DNA of 42,146 nt from Burkholderiales bacterium (GTDB lineage Bacteria; Pseudomonadota; Gammaproteobacteria; Burkholderiales; Casimicrobiaceae): contig JADZDA010000037.1 of NCBI GenBank assembly GCA_020851255.1, positions 1 through 42,146 on the forward strand, given 5' to 3'. The notes beneath the pieces are model-generated. The model had not been told where the DNA came from. It was given only the letters and a program-made list of their open reading frames with translations, and did not search any database. Shown here one piece after another: positions 24,030-31,788 of this stretch. The translations under genes were made by a program, and so were the position numbers. Every line of letters starts with the position of its first letter. Positions within the stretch are counted from its first letter, which is position 1.

Positions 24030-26024
24030 TCAGAACCGATAGCGCAGATCCGTCCGGAGGCTGCGGCCGTCCTGCTCGAACGCCGTCTGCCAGTTGTTGT
24101 CGGCGCCGGCGTGCAGGCGCTTCTGGTCGAACAGGTTGTGCACGCCGATCGACAGGTCGAGCCCGGGCGCGAGCGCGGTCGATCGCAGCGTCAGGTTCGA
24201 GACCGCGCCGCCGCCCAGCCGCGTCCCGTCCAGCGCGAGGCGCGCGCTCTCGGCCTGGAACTCGTAGGCGAGAGAGAGGCCCACCGACGGCAGCGGTGTC
24301 GTGTAGACGAGCTTCGCGAGGCGTCGCGGTGCGTTCGGCAGCAGCCGGTCGCCGGCGCCGGTCGCGTGCTGGAACGTGACGCTGCCGCGCAGCCGGGCGC
24401 CCGACGCCCATGACCGGTCGACCGAGACTTCGACGCCCCGGGCGTCCGCGTGGTCGCCGGTCTGATACTGGCTCAGACCGCTGACCGGATCGACGCCGAG
24501 CGTCACCATGTCGTGCATCTTCCAGCGATAGAGCGACGCCCGGAACAGGAGATCGGACGCCGCGCGCCAGTCGACGACCAGCTCGGCCGTGTCGATCGTC
24601 TCCTTGCCCAGCCCGGGGTTGGCGACCTGGGAGACGCCGTCGAAATAGTCGCGCTCGTAGGCGTTCGGCGACCGGTGCGCGCGGCCCGCGAGCGCGCGGA
24701 CCGTGGTCTGCGGCGTCGCCGCCCAGATCAGCGCGATCCGCGGACTCAGCTTGTTCCCGGTGCGATCGTCGCGATCCCAGCGCCGCCCCAGTGTCGCGCT
24801 CAGCGTCTCGGAGATCCGCCATTCGTCCTGGGCGTAGACGCCGACGCGAAAGCCCGGCACGCTGATCCGGATCGACGCCTCGGGCATGGCGCGATCGGTG
24901 AACTGCTGGGCGACCTCGTGGTTGTCCTGCGCCTCGACGCCGGCCATGAGCCGGTGCCCGGCGATCGCCGTGGACACCGCGCGCAGCTCGCCGCCGCGCC
25001 AGGAGCTGTCGAACGGAGCATCGTAGAAAGTCCCGTAGGAATACGATGCGCGGTAGCGCTCCTGGCCCGCGAACAGTCGCGCGGAGACGACCAGCCGGTC
25101 GTCCATAAGCCGGTCCTCCCAGGCCCACTGCGCGATCCAGTAGGCGTCACCCTGGTATTGGCCCGCGACCAGCGGGTCGGAGAGGTAGGCGGAGGTCGGG
25201 TCGTCCTTCCGGTAGCGCCCGGCGGCGAAATCGAAGGAGCCGCGGCCGCGGCCGATGCGGACGAAGAACTCCGCATCGCGCTCGCCGTCCATGCCGCTCG
25301 CGGTGCCCGACACGCCGGCTGCACCGAAGTCGAACGCGAGATCCTGGCCCCGTGCGCGCATCGCCGACGCGGAGAGCAGCACGTCCCAGCCGTCGGCGAG
25401 ACGCCCGCCCCAGCTCGCGCGGCCTTCGCCCAGTCGCTGCCGCGTCTGCCAGCCTGCGGCCGCTTCGCCGCCGTTCATCTCGCGGCCGGTCCGAGTGACG
25501 AGGTTGACGACGCCGAACATCGCGTTCTGCCCGTAAACGGCGCCACCTGGCCCGGGGAAGTACTCGATGCGCTCGACCAGGTCGAGATCGAGGGGCAGTT
25601 GCCGGCCGACCTGACCGACGTCGTTGTTCGGCTCGTTGACGCGGTTGCCGTTGATCATCACCAGGATGCGCGTGTTGAAATCGCCGGGCAGCGCGAAACC
25701 GCGAGTGCCGAGGTAGGTGTACTGGCGGTCGTAGGTGAGATGGTTGCCGGGCAGGCTCGCGAGCGCCTGGGCGAGCGTGCGCCAGCCGAGGGCGCGGATC
25801 TCGTCGCGGGTGATCACGCTGACCGCGGCGGCGACCTCGTCCTGGCGCTGCTCGTATTTCGACGCGCCGAGCACCCGGATCTGCATCAGCTGCTCGAGGC
25901 TCATCGACGCGACGTCGGCGTGATCCTGGGCGCGCACGCCGGCCGCGCCGCCCAGGCAGAGTGCCGCGGCGAGGCATACGCTGCGCAAGGGCGGGAGGGG
26001 GCTCATAGGGCGGGCTCCGCGCAA
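24030..26024 (-). CDS. TonB-dependent receptor (start may be the internal ATG at 26006)
   Basis: Signal peptide, MSLEQLMQIRVLGASKYEQRQDEVAAAVSVITRDEIRALGWRTLAQALASLPG plug, GAVYGQNAMFGVVNLVTRTG, terminal LRTDLRYRF. Confidence 0.93.
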   Translation of the reverse strand: MRGARPMSPLPPLRSVCLAAALCLGGAAGVRAQDHADVASMSLEQLMQIRVLGASKYEQRQDEVAAAVSVITRDEIRALGWRTLAQALASLPGNHLTYDRQYTYLGTRGFALPGDFNTRILVMINGNRVNEPNNDVGQVGRQLPLDLDLVERIEYFPGPGGAVYGQNAMFGVVNLVTRTGREMNGGEAAAGWQTRQRLGEGRASWGGRLADGWDVLLSASAMRARGQDLAFDFGAAGVSGTASGMDGERDAEFFVRIGRGRGSFDFAAGRYRKDDPTSAYLSDPLVAGQYQGDAYWIAQWAWEDRLMDDRLVVSARLFAGQERYRASYSYGTFYDAPFDSSWRGGELRAVSTAIAGHRLMAGVEAQDNHEVAQQFTDRAMPEASIRISVPGFRVGVYAQDEWRISETLSATLGRRWDRDDRTGNKLSPRIALIWAATPQTTVRALAGRAHRSPNAYERDYFDGVSQVANPGLGKETIDTAELVVDWRAASDLLFRASLYRWKMHDMVTLGVDPVSGLSQYQTGDHADARGVEVSVDRSWASGARLRGSVTFQHATGAGDRLLPNAPRRLAKLVYTTPLPSVGLSLAYEFQAESARLALDGTRLGGGAVSNLTLRSTALAPGLDLSIGVHNLFDQKRLHAGADNNWQTAFEQDGRSLRTDLRYRF

Positions 26025-26188
26025 GGACAGGGCTCGCCGTCACTGGCGGGACGCCCGCGGCGCCGCGTGGTGCGACGCCGGGACGCCGGCGCGCAGACGC
26101 GCGCGCCCGGGGTCACCCTGCGAAACCCCATTCTAGAAATATCGGCGGATGGCCTGCGTTGCGCAGACTTGCCGAACGCACGGATTTC

Positions 26189-26202
26189 CTGTCGTAGATC
26201 AA
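26189..26202. promoter_or_regulatory. Candidate FNR/DNR-type box between divergent genes
   Basis: CTGTCGTAGATCAA (reverse strand TTGATCTACGACAG); differs at 2 of 14 positions from a TTGACGTAGATCAA-type FNR/DNR site. Confidence 0.35.
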
Positions 26203-26253
26203 GAACCGCGTTCGTGAACCGGGCGGTCCTCCGGCTGCATGGTGGCGCGAAGC

Positions 26254-26259
26254 TAGAAT
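26254..26259 (+). promoter_or_regulatory. Candidate -10 element for the cytochrome c gene
   Basis: TAGAAT about 35 bp upstream of the proposed GTG starts; no recognisable -35. Confidence 0.35.
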
Positions 26260-26288
26260 CAAACGGTCGAAAACTCGATAAACGGACG

Positions 26289-27107
26289 GTGGCCGTGTCG
26301 AAACGTCTGGCATTGCTCGTGGCCGCGGCACTCGTCGCCGGACCGCTCGCGGCGCAACAGAAGCCCGTCCCGCTCGTCGTTCCGGCGCCGCAGACGATGC
26401 CGTCGGGGCCGCTGGGCGAAGCCGTCCAGCAGGGACTCTCGATCATCAACGCCACCCGGGCGGCGCTCCCCGACTACGTCGGCAACGCGCTCAACTGTTC
26501 GTCGTGCCACCTGAACGGCGGGACGGTCGCGAACGGCGCCCCGTTCGTCGGGCTCGCCGGCGCCTATCCCGAGTATTTCGCGCGGAGCGGCGCGGTCGAG
26601 ACGATCGAGGATCGGATCGCCGACTGCTTCCGCCGCTCGATGAACGGCAAGGCGATCGCGGTCGACTCGATGCCGATGCGGGCGATCGTCGCCTACATCG
26701 CGTGGCTATCCGCCGGGGTGCCGGTCGGCGCGAGCGTCGACGGGAGGGGCTTTCGCGCGCTGCCCGCGCCCGGGCGCGCGCCCGATGCCGGGCGGGGGGC
26801 GACGCTGTACGCTCAGCGTTGCGCCGCCTGCCATGGCCGCGACGGCGGAGGCCTGCGTACGCCCGAGGGTACGTTTGTGATGCCGCCGGTCTGGGGACCG
26901 CAGTCGTTCAACGACGGCGCGGGCATGGCTCAGGCGGCGACGCTCGCCGCGTTCATCCGGGCGAAGATGCCGCTGGGTCGCGGAGGCACGCTGACCGACG
27001 ACGACGCCTGGGACATCGCCGCGCTCATCGCGGGCGCCCCGCGTCCGGCCTACGCGGGCAAGTCCGCCGACTGGTCCAGGGGCGGGCGCCCGGCGTCGCC
27101 GCGCTGA
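26289..27107 (+). CDS. Diheme c-type cytochrome, thiosulfate dehydrogenase (TsdA)-like (GTG at 26289 or 26295)
   Basis: Two CXXCH sites (NCSSCHLNGG, RCAACHGRDGG); TsdA-like VETIEDRIADCFRRSMNGKAI and MPPVWGPQSFNDGAGM. Confidence 0.88.
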   Translation: MAVSKRLALLVAAALVAGPLAAQQKPVPLVVPAPQTMPSGPLGEAVQQGLSIINATRAALPDYVGNALNCSSCHLNGGTVANGAPFVGLAGAYPEYFARSGAVETIEDRIADCFRRSMNGKAIAVDSMPMRAIVAYIAWLSAGVPVGASVDGRGFRALPAPGRAPDAGRGATLYAQRCAACHGRDGGGLRTPEGTFVMPPVWGPQSFNDGAGMAQAATLAAFIRAKMPLGRGGTLTDDDAWDIAALIAGAPRPAYAGKSADWSRGGRPASPR

Positions 27108-27129
27108 CCGCGGCGGGGCCCGCCGGAGG

Positions 27130-27747
27130 CTACTGGGCCGGGTAGCCGGCGCCCTTGGGCGAGGGCGCCGCGGTCTGCGTCTCGGCGCGGGGTGCCGGCG
27201 CGGGCTCGGCCGGCCTCGACTGGGGCGAAGCCGCGCGGCGCTGCGGCGGAGCCTTCGGATAACCGGCCTCGTCGAGCATCGCCGTCCAGCGTGCTTCGTT
27301 GTATCCCTTGACGACCAGCTTGTCGCCGACCTGGAGCACCGGCGCGGTCATCTCGCCGGTCAGCGCCTGCAGCCGCGCGGCGTTCTGCGGCTGCTCGACG
27401 TCGACGGTCGTGTAGGGCACGCCGCGGCGATTGAGCAGCGCTTCGGCGTTCTGGCACACCTCGCCGCAACCGAACGTGTAGAGCGTGACCGGAAACCGCT
27501 CGACCGCGAGTTGCGCGGCGAGCGGCGCCTCGTTGGTCTCGATGTAGTTCGCGCCGACCCGCTTCGCCTGCGGATTGCGCGCGTCGGACGGCGGCGGGCG
27601 GTCCGAGTAGACGATCCGGCCCTGCGGGTCCTCGTAGCGGTAGACCTGCGCGCCGGAGCCCTGGGCGGCCGCGAAGCAGGTCCACGCGAACGCCGCCACG
27701 CCGAACGCGAGGATCTCGAGACGGGGGACGGTGCGCATCGCGGTCAT
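27130..27747 (-). CDS. DUF4124 domain plus glutaredoxin-like protein
   Basis: VYRYEDPQGRIVYSDRPPP (DUF4124) then VTLYTFGCGEVCQNAEALLNRRGVPYTTVDVEQPQN (glutaredoxin fold). Confidence 0.88.
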   Translation of the reverse strand: MTAMRTVPRLEILAFGVAAFAWTCFAAAQGSGAQVYRYEDPQGRIVYSDRPPPSDARNPQAKRVGANYIETNEAPLAAQLAVERFPVTLYTFGCGEVCQNAEALLNRRGVPYTTVDVEQPQNAARLQALTGEMTAPVLQVGDKLVVKGYNEARWTAMLDEAGYPKAPPQRRAASPQSRPAEPAPAPRAETQTAAPSPKGAGYPAQ

Positions 27748-27757
27748 GACGGCCTCC

Positions 27758-29836
27758 TCAGCCCGATGACGACGTCATGCCATTATGACGCAGAAGCGCG
27801 TCGAGTTGGGGCTCGCGGCCCCGGAACGCCACGAACGACTCGAGCGCGGGCCGGCTGCCGCCGCGGGCGAGCACCTCGTCGCGGAAGCGTCGCCCCGCCT
27901 CGACGGACAGCACGCCCAGTTCCTCGAACAGGCTGTAGGCGTCGGCCGACAGGACCTCGGCCCACTTGTAGCTGTAGTAGCCGGCCGCGTAGCCGCCGGC
28001 GAAGACGTGGCTGAAGCCCTGCATGAACCGGTCGTACGGCGCGCACGGCAGCACGCGCACCTCGGCGCGCACGGCGTCGAGCGCCGCCTGCGGCGTCGCG
28101 TAGCGGCCACCGCCGCCGGGCACGTACCCGGTGTGGACCAGCATGTCGAACAGGCCGAACTCGAGCTGGCGGACCGTCGCGAGACCGCTCTGGAAATTCT
28201 TCGCGGCGAGCATCTTCTCGTAGAGCGCGCGCGGCAGCGGTTCCCCGGTGTCGGCATGCGCGGTCATGTGCTTCAGCACGTCCCACTCCCAGCAGAAGTT
28301 CTCCATGAACTGGCTGGGCAGCTCGACCGCGTCCCACTCGACGCCCGCGATGCCGGAGACGCCCGAGACCTCGATCTGCGTCAGCATGTGGTGCAGGCCG
28401 TGGCCGAACTCGTGGAAGACGGTGATCACGTCGTCGTGGGTGAACAGCGCCGGCCGCTCGCCCACCGGCGAGGGGAGGTTGCAGGTGAGGTACGCCACCG
28501 GAATCTGCAGGCCCCGCGCGTTGCGACGGCGGTTGATCGCGTCGTCCATCCAGGCGCCGCCCTGCTTGTGCTCGCGCGCGAAGTTGTCGAAGTAGAACTG
28601 CGCGATCACCGCGCCCGATCGGTCGGCGATCTCGAAGAAGCGCACCGTCGGATGCCAGGTCTCGGCCTTCGCCTCGCGGATCGCGACGCCGTAGATCGTC
28701 TCGACGACGCGGAACAGCCCGGCGAGCACCTTGTCCTCGGGGAAATACTGCCGGACCGCCTCGTCGGAGAACGCGTAGCGCCTCGACTGGAGCTTCTCGG
28801 TCGCCCACGCGAGATCCCACGGTTCGAGACGTCGCACGCCCAGTTCGTCGCGCGCGAACGACGCGAGTTCCGCGTAGTCGCGCTCGGCGTAGGGCTTCGC
28901 GCGCTTCGCGAGATCGCGCAGGAACCCGAGCACCTCGCCGGCGTCGCGCGCCATCTTGGGCACGATCGAGACCTCGGCGTAGTCGGGGTAGCCCAGGAGC
29001 CGCGCCGCTTCGCGCCGCAGCGCGAGCACGCGCACGATCAGCGGGCCGTTGTCCCACGCCGGATCCGCGCCGAGATCGGAAGCGCGCGTCGAGTAGGCGC
29101 GGTGCAGCGTCGCGCGGAGCTCGCGGTCGTCCGCGTACTTCATCACCGGCAGGTAGCAGGGCATCCGCAGCGTGAGCTTCCAGCCGTCGGCGCCGTCCGC
29201 CCGCGCCGCCGCGCGCGCCTCGGCGATCACGTCGGCAGGCAGGCCGGCGAGTCGCCGCTCGTCGGCGACGACGAGCGACCATGCGTTGGTCGCGTCGAGC
29301 ACGTTGTCGTCGATCTTCGCGCACACCGACGCGAGCTCCTCCTGGATCGCCTTGAAGCGCGCCTTCTCGGCCGCCGGCAGTTCCGCGCCGGAGAGCCGGA
29401 AGTCGCGCAGCTCGTTGTCGATCACGCGCCGGCGCGCATCGTCGAGCGACGCGTACGCCGGCGTGGCGGCGATCGCCCGGTACCTCGCGTACAGCCGCTC
29501 GTCCTGGCCGAGGTCGGTGTGCAGGTCGGTGATCCCGGGCAGGTTGCCGTTGTAGGCGTCGCGCAGCGCCGGCGTGTTGACGACCGCGTTCAGGTGGCGC
29601 ACGACGCCCCAGGCGCGGTGCAGGCGGTCCATCGCGTCGGCGAGCGGTTCGGCGACGTTGTCCCAGGTCGGCGGGGCGCGGTCGGTCGCCACGCGCTCGA
29701 CCGTGTCGCGCACTTCGCGGATCAGCGTGTCGATCGCCGGCGTCACGTGTTCGGGGCGGATCGCCGTGAATCGGGGCAGCCCCGAGAAGTCGAGCAGCGG
29801 GTTGTCGGTCATCATCGATCCTTCGGTTTCGCGCAA
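27758..29836 (-). CDS. prlC: Oligopeptidase A (M3 family metallopeptidase); start may be an internal Met near 29812
   Basis: Zn motif VFHEFGHGLHHML; PRFTAIRPEHVTPAIDTLI N-terminus; FAGGYAAGYYSYKWAEVLSADAY. Confidence 0.95.
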   Translation of the reverse strand: MRETEGSMMTDNPLLDFSGLPRFTAIRPEHVTPAIDTLIREVRDTVERVATDRAPPTWDNVAEPLADAMDRLHRAWGVVRHLNAVVNTPALRDAYNGNLPGITDLHTDLGQDERLYARYRAIAATPAYASLDDARRRVIDNELRDFRLSGAELPAAEKARFKAIQEELASVCAKIDDNVLDATNAWSLVVADERRLAGLPADVIAEARAAARADGADGWKLTLRMPCYLPVMKYADDRELRATLHRAYSTRASDLGADPAWDNGPLIVRVLALRREAARLLGYPDYAEVSIVPKMARDAGEVLGFLRDLAKRAKPYAERDYAELASFARDELGVRRLEPWDLAWATEKLQSRRYAFSDEAVRQYFPEDKVLAGLFRVVETIYGVAIREAKAETWHPTVRFFEIADRSGAVIAQFYFDNFAREHKQGGAWMDDAINRRRNARGLQIPVAYLTCNLPSPVGERPALFTHDDVITVFHEFGHGLHHMLTQIEVSGVSGIAGVEWDAVELPSQFMENFCWEWDVLKHMTAHADTGEPLPRALYEKMLAAKNFQSGLATVRQLEFGLFDMLVHTGYVPGGGGRYATPQAALDAVRAEVRVLPCAPYDRFMQGFSHVFAGGYAAGYYSYKWAEVLSADAYSLFEELGVLSVEAGRRFRDEVLARGGSRPALESFVAFRGREPQLDALLRHNGMTSSSG

Positions 29837-29861
29837 CGTCGTCGAATCGCGGCGGCCGGCC

Positions 29862-30605
29862 TCATGCGCGGCCGGCGAGCGCGGCGTCGAGCCCGGCGAG
29901 GTCCTCGGGCGTGCCGATGTTCGCCCAGCGGCCGTCGTAGCGTTCGCCGGTGACGATGCCGGCGCCGATCCATTCGCGGTAGAGCGGCAGCAGTTTGAGT
30001 TTCACGCCGCGCGGGAGTTCGGCGAAAAGCGCCGGATGGTACACGCCGATGTTGCCGTACGTCAGCACCGGCGCGACGGATGGCGCCGGGCTCGGGGCGT
30101 CCGGCAGCGCGAGCCGTCCTGGCCTGCCGTCCGCGGACGCCGGCAGCCGGAAATCCCCCTGCGGGTGATAGGGCGGATTGGGCACCCTCACCAGGTGCGC
30201 GCGCGCAGGGTCGGCCGGCCCGGCGATCGCGGCGATCCTCGGCGCGAGCGCGGCGTAGTCGTAGTCGGTCCAGATGTCGCCCGAGACGACGACGATCGGA
30301 ACGGGTGCGAACAGCGGGGACGCCGTGGCGAGGCCGCCGGCGGTTTCGAGCGGCTCGGGCTCGATCGACCAGTGGAGCCTCACGCCCAGCGCGCGGCCGT
30401 CCGCCAGCGCATCGACGAGACGATCGGCGAGGTGCGACGCGTTGATCGCGATGTCGCGGTGGCCCGCGCGGGCGAGCGCCTCGATCTGGTGGACGACCAG
30501 CGCCTTGCCGCCGGCGACGAGCAGCGGCTTGGGCGTCGCATCCGACAGCGGGCGCATCCGCTCGCCGCGCCCGGCGGCGAGGATCATCGCGGTCGCGTCC
30601 CCCAT
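29862..30605 (-). CDS. murU: N-acetylmuramate alpha-1-phosphate uridylyltransferase-like nucleotidyltransferase
   Basis: MILAAGRGERMRPLSDATPKPLLVAGGKALVVHQIEALARAG; adjacent to an AmgK-like kinase. Confidence 0.9.
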   Translation of the reverse strand: MGDATAMILAAGRGERMRPLSDATPKPLLVAGGKALVVHQIEALARAGHRDIAINASHLADRLVDALADGRALGVRLHWSIEPEPLETAGGLATASPLFAPVPIVVVSGDIWTDYDYAALAPRIAAIAGPADPARAHLVRVPNPPYHPQGDFRLPASADGRPGRLALPDAPSPAPSVAPVLTYGNIGVYHPALFAELPRGVKLKLLPLYREWIGAGIVTGERYDGRWANIGTPEDLAGLDAALAGRA

Positions 30606-30630
30606 GCGTTCGTTCCGGCCGGCGGCGCGA

Positions 30631-31662
30631 TCAGAACGTGTAGCCGGCCTTCGCGTCGCGTCCTTCGAGCCGGTCGAGCAGCGCGAGGAGCGGCGCGAGC
30701 GCCGAGTAGCGCCCGCAGGCGCCGCGCAGGTAGACCATGACGCGCGGCATGTCGGCGAGGTAGCCGTGCTTGCCGTCGCGGTGCGCGAGCCGCGCGAAGA
30801 TCCCGAGCACCTTCAACTGCCGCTGGACCCCCATCCACTCGAAGTCGCGCCAGAAGGCGCCGAAATCCGGATCGACCGGCAGCGCGGCCCTGCGTGCGCG
30901 TTCCCAGTAGCGGACGGCGAGGTCGATCTGGCGCTCCTCGTCCCAGGCGACGTAGGCGTCGCGCAGCAGCGACACGAGGTCGTAGGTGATCGGGCCGTAG
31001 ACCGCGTCCTGGAAATCGAGCACCCCCGGATTGGGTGCCGACACCATCAGGTTGCGCGAATGGTAGTCGCGGTGCACGTACACGCGCGGCTGCGCGAGGT
31101 TGTTCGCGAGCACGGACGCGAAGACGCGCTCCAGCGTGTCGCGGGTTTCGGCGTCGGGCGCGACGCCGAGGTGCCGCGCCAGGTACCACTCGGGGAAGAG
31201 GTCGAGCTCGCGGCGGAGCAGCGCCTCGTCGTACGGCGGCAGCGTGCCGGCGCGCGACGCCGACTGCCATCGGACCAGCGCGTCGATCGCGTCGAGGTAG
31301 AGCGTCCTGGCCGTCGATTCCGAGAGCGCGTCGAGGTAGGTCGTCGTGCCCAGGTCGGTCAGCAGCAGGAAGCCGCGATCGAGATCCTGCGCGAGCACGC
31401 GCGGCGCGTGCACACCGGCGCCGGCGAGGAGCGCGGCGATGCGCACGTACGGGCGGCAGTCCTCCATCGGCGGCGGCGCGTCCATGGCGATCAGCGTGCG
31501 CTCGCCGGGGGCGACCGGCGGCGGCGTCGCGGCGTCGAAGGTCGCGCGGAAATAGCGGCGGAAGCTCGCGTCGGCCGACGCGGGCGCGAGCGCGTAGCGC
31601 GCGCCCGGCAGCGTGTCGGCGATCCAGGCGTCGAGGGCGGCGAGTCGTTCGTCGGCGGTCAT
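30631..31662 (-). CDS. amgK: Anomeric MurNAc/GlcNAc kinase (aminoglycoside phosphotransferase family)
   Basis: LLLTDLGTTTYLDAL, YVHRDYHSRNLMV, GVLDFQDAVYGPITYDLVSLLRDAY; next to murU and divergent from lptD. Confidence 0.9.
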   Translation of the reverse strand: MTADERLAALDAWIADTLPGARYALAPASADASFRRYFRATFDAATPPPVAPGERTLIAMDAPPPMEDCRPYVRIAALLAGAGVHAPRVLAQDLDRGFLLLTDLGTTTYLDALSESTARTLYLDAIDALVRWQSASRAGTLPPYDEALLRRELDLFPEWYLARHLGVAPDAETRDTLERVFASVLANNLAQPRVYVHRDYHSRNLMVSAPNPGVLDFQDAVYGPITYDLVSLLRDAYVAWDEERQIDLAVRYWERARRAALPVDPDFGAFWRDFEWMGVQRQLKVLGIFARLAHRDGKHGYLADMPRVMVYLRGACGRYSALAPLLALLDRLEGRDAKAGYTF

Positions 31663-31742
31663 CGGGGACGAGGCCGCGAGGGCGGCGGACGGCGTTCGTC
31701 ACGCCTGGCGGCCCGGGGCAGGAGGCCGCGGGGAGGGCGTTG

Positions 31743-31763
31743 GGTAGAATGCGGGATTCTACC
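31743..31763. promoter_or_regulatory. Perfect 8-bp inverted repeat in the amgK-lptD intergenic region, overlapping a TAGAAT -10-like element
   Basis: GGTAGAAT (31743-31750) GCGGG ATTCTACC (31756-31763), 26 bp upstream of the lptD ATG. Confidence 0.6.
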
Positions 31764-31788
31764 GGACCTCCGTCGGCACACCCCGAAC

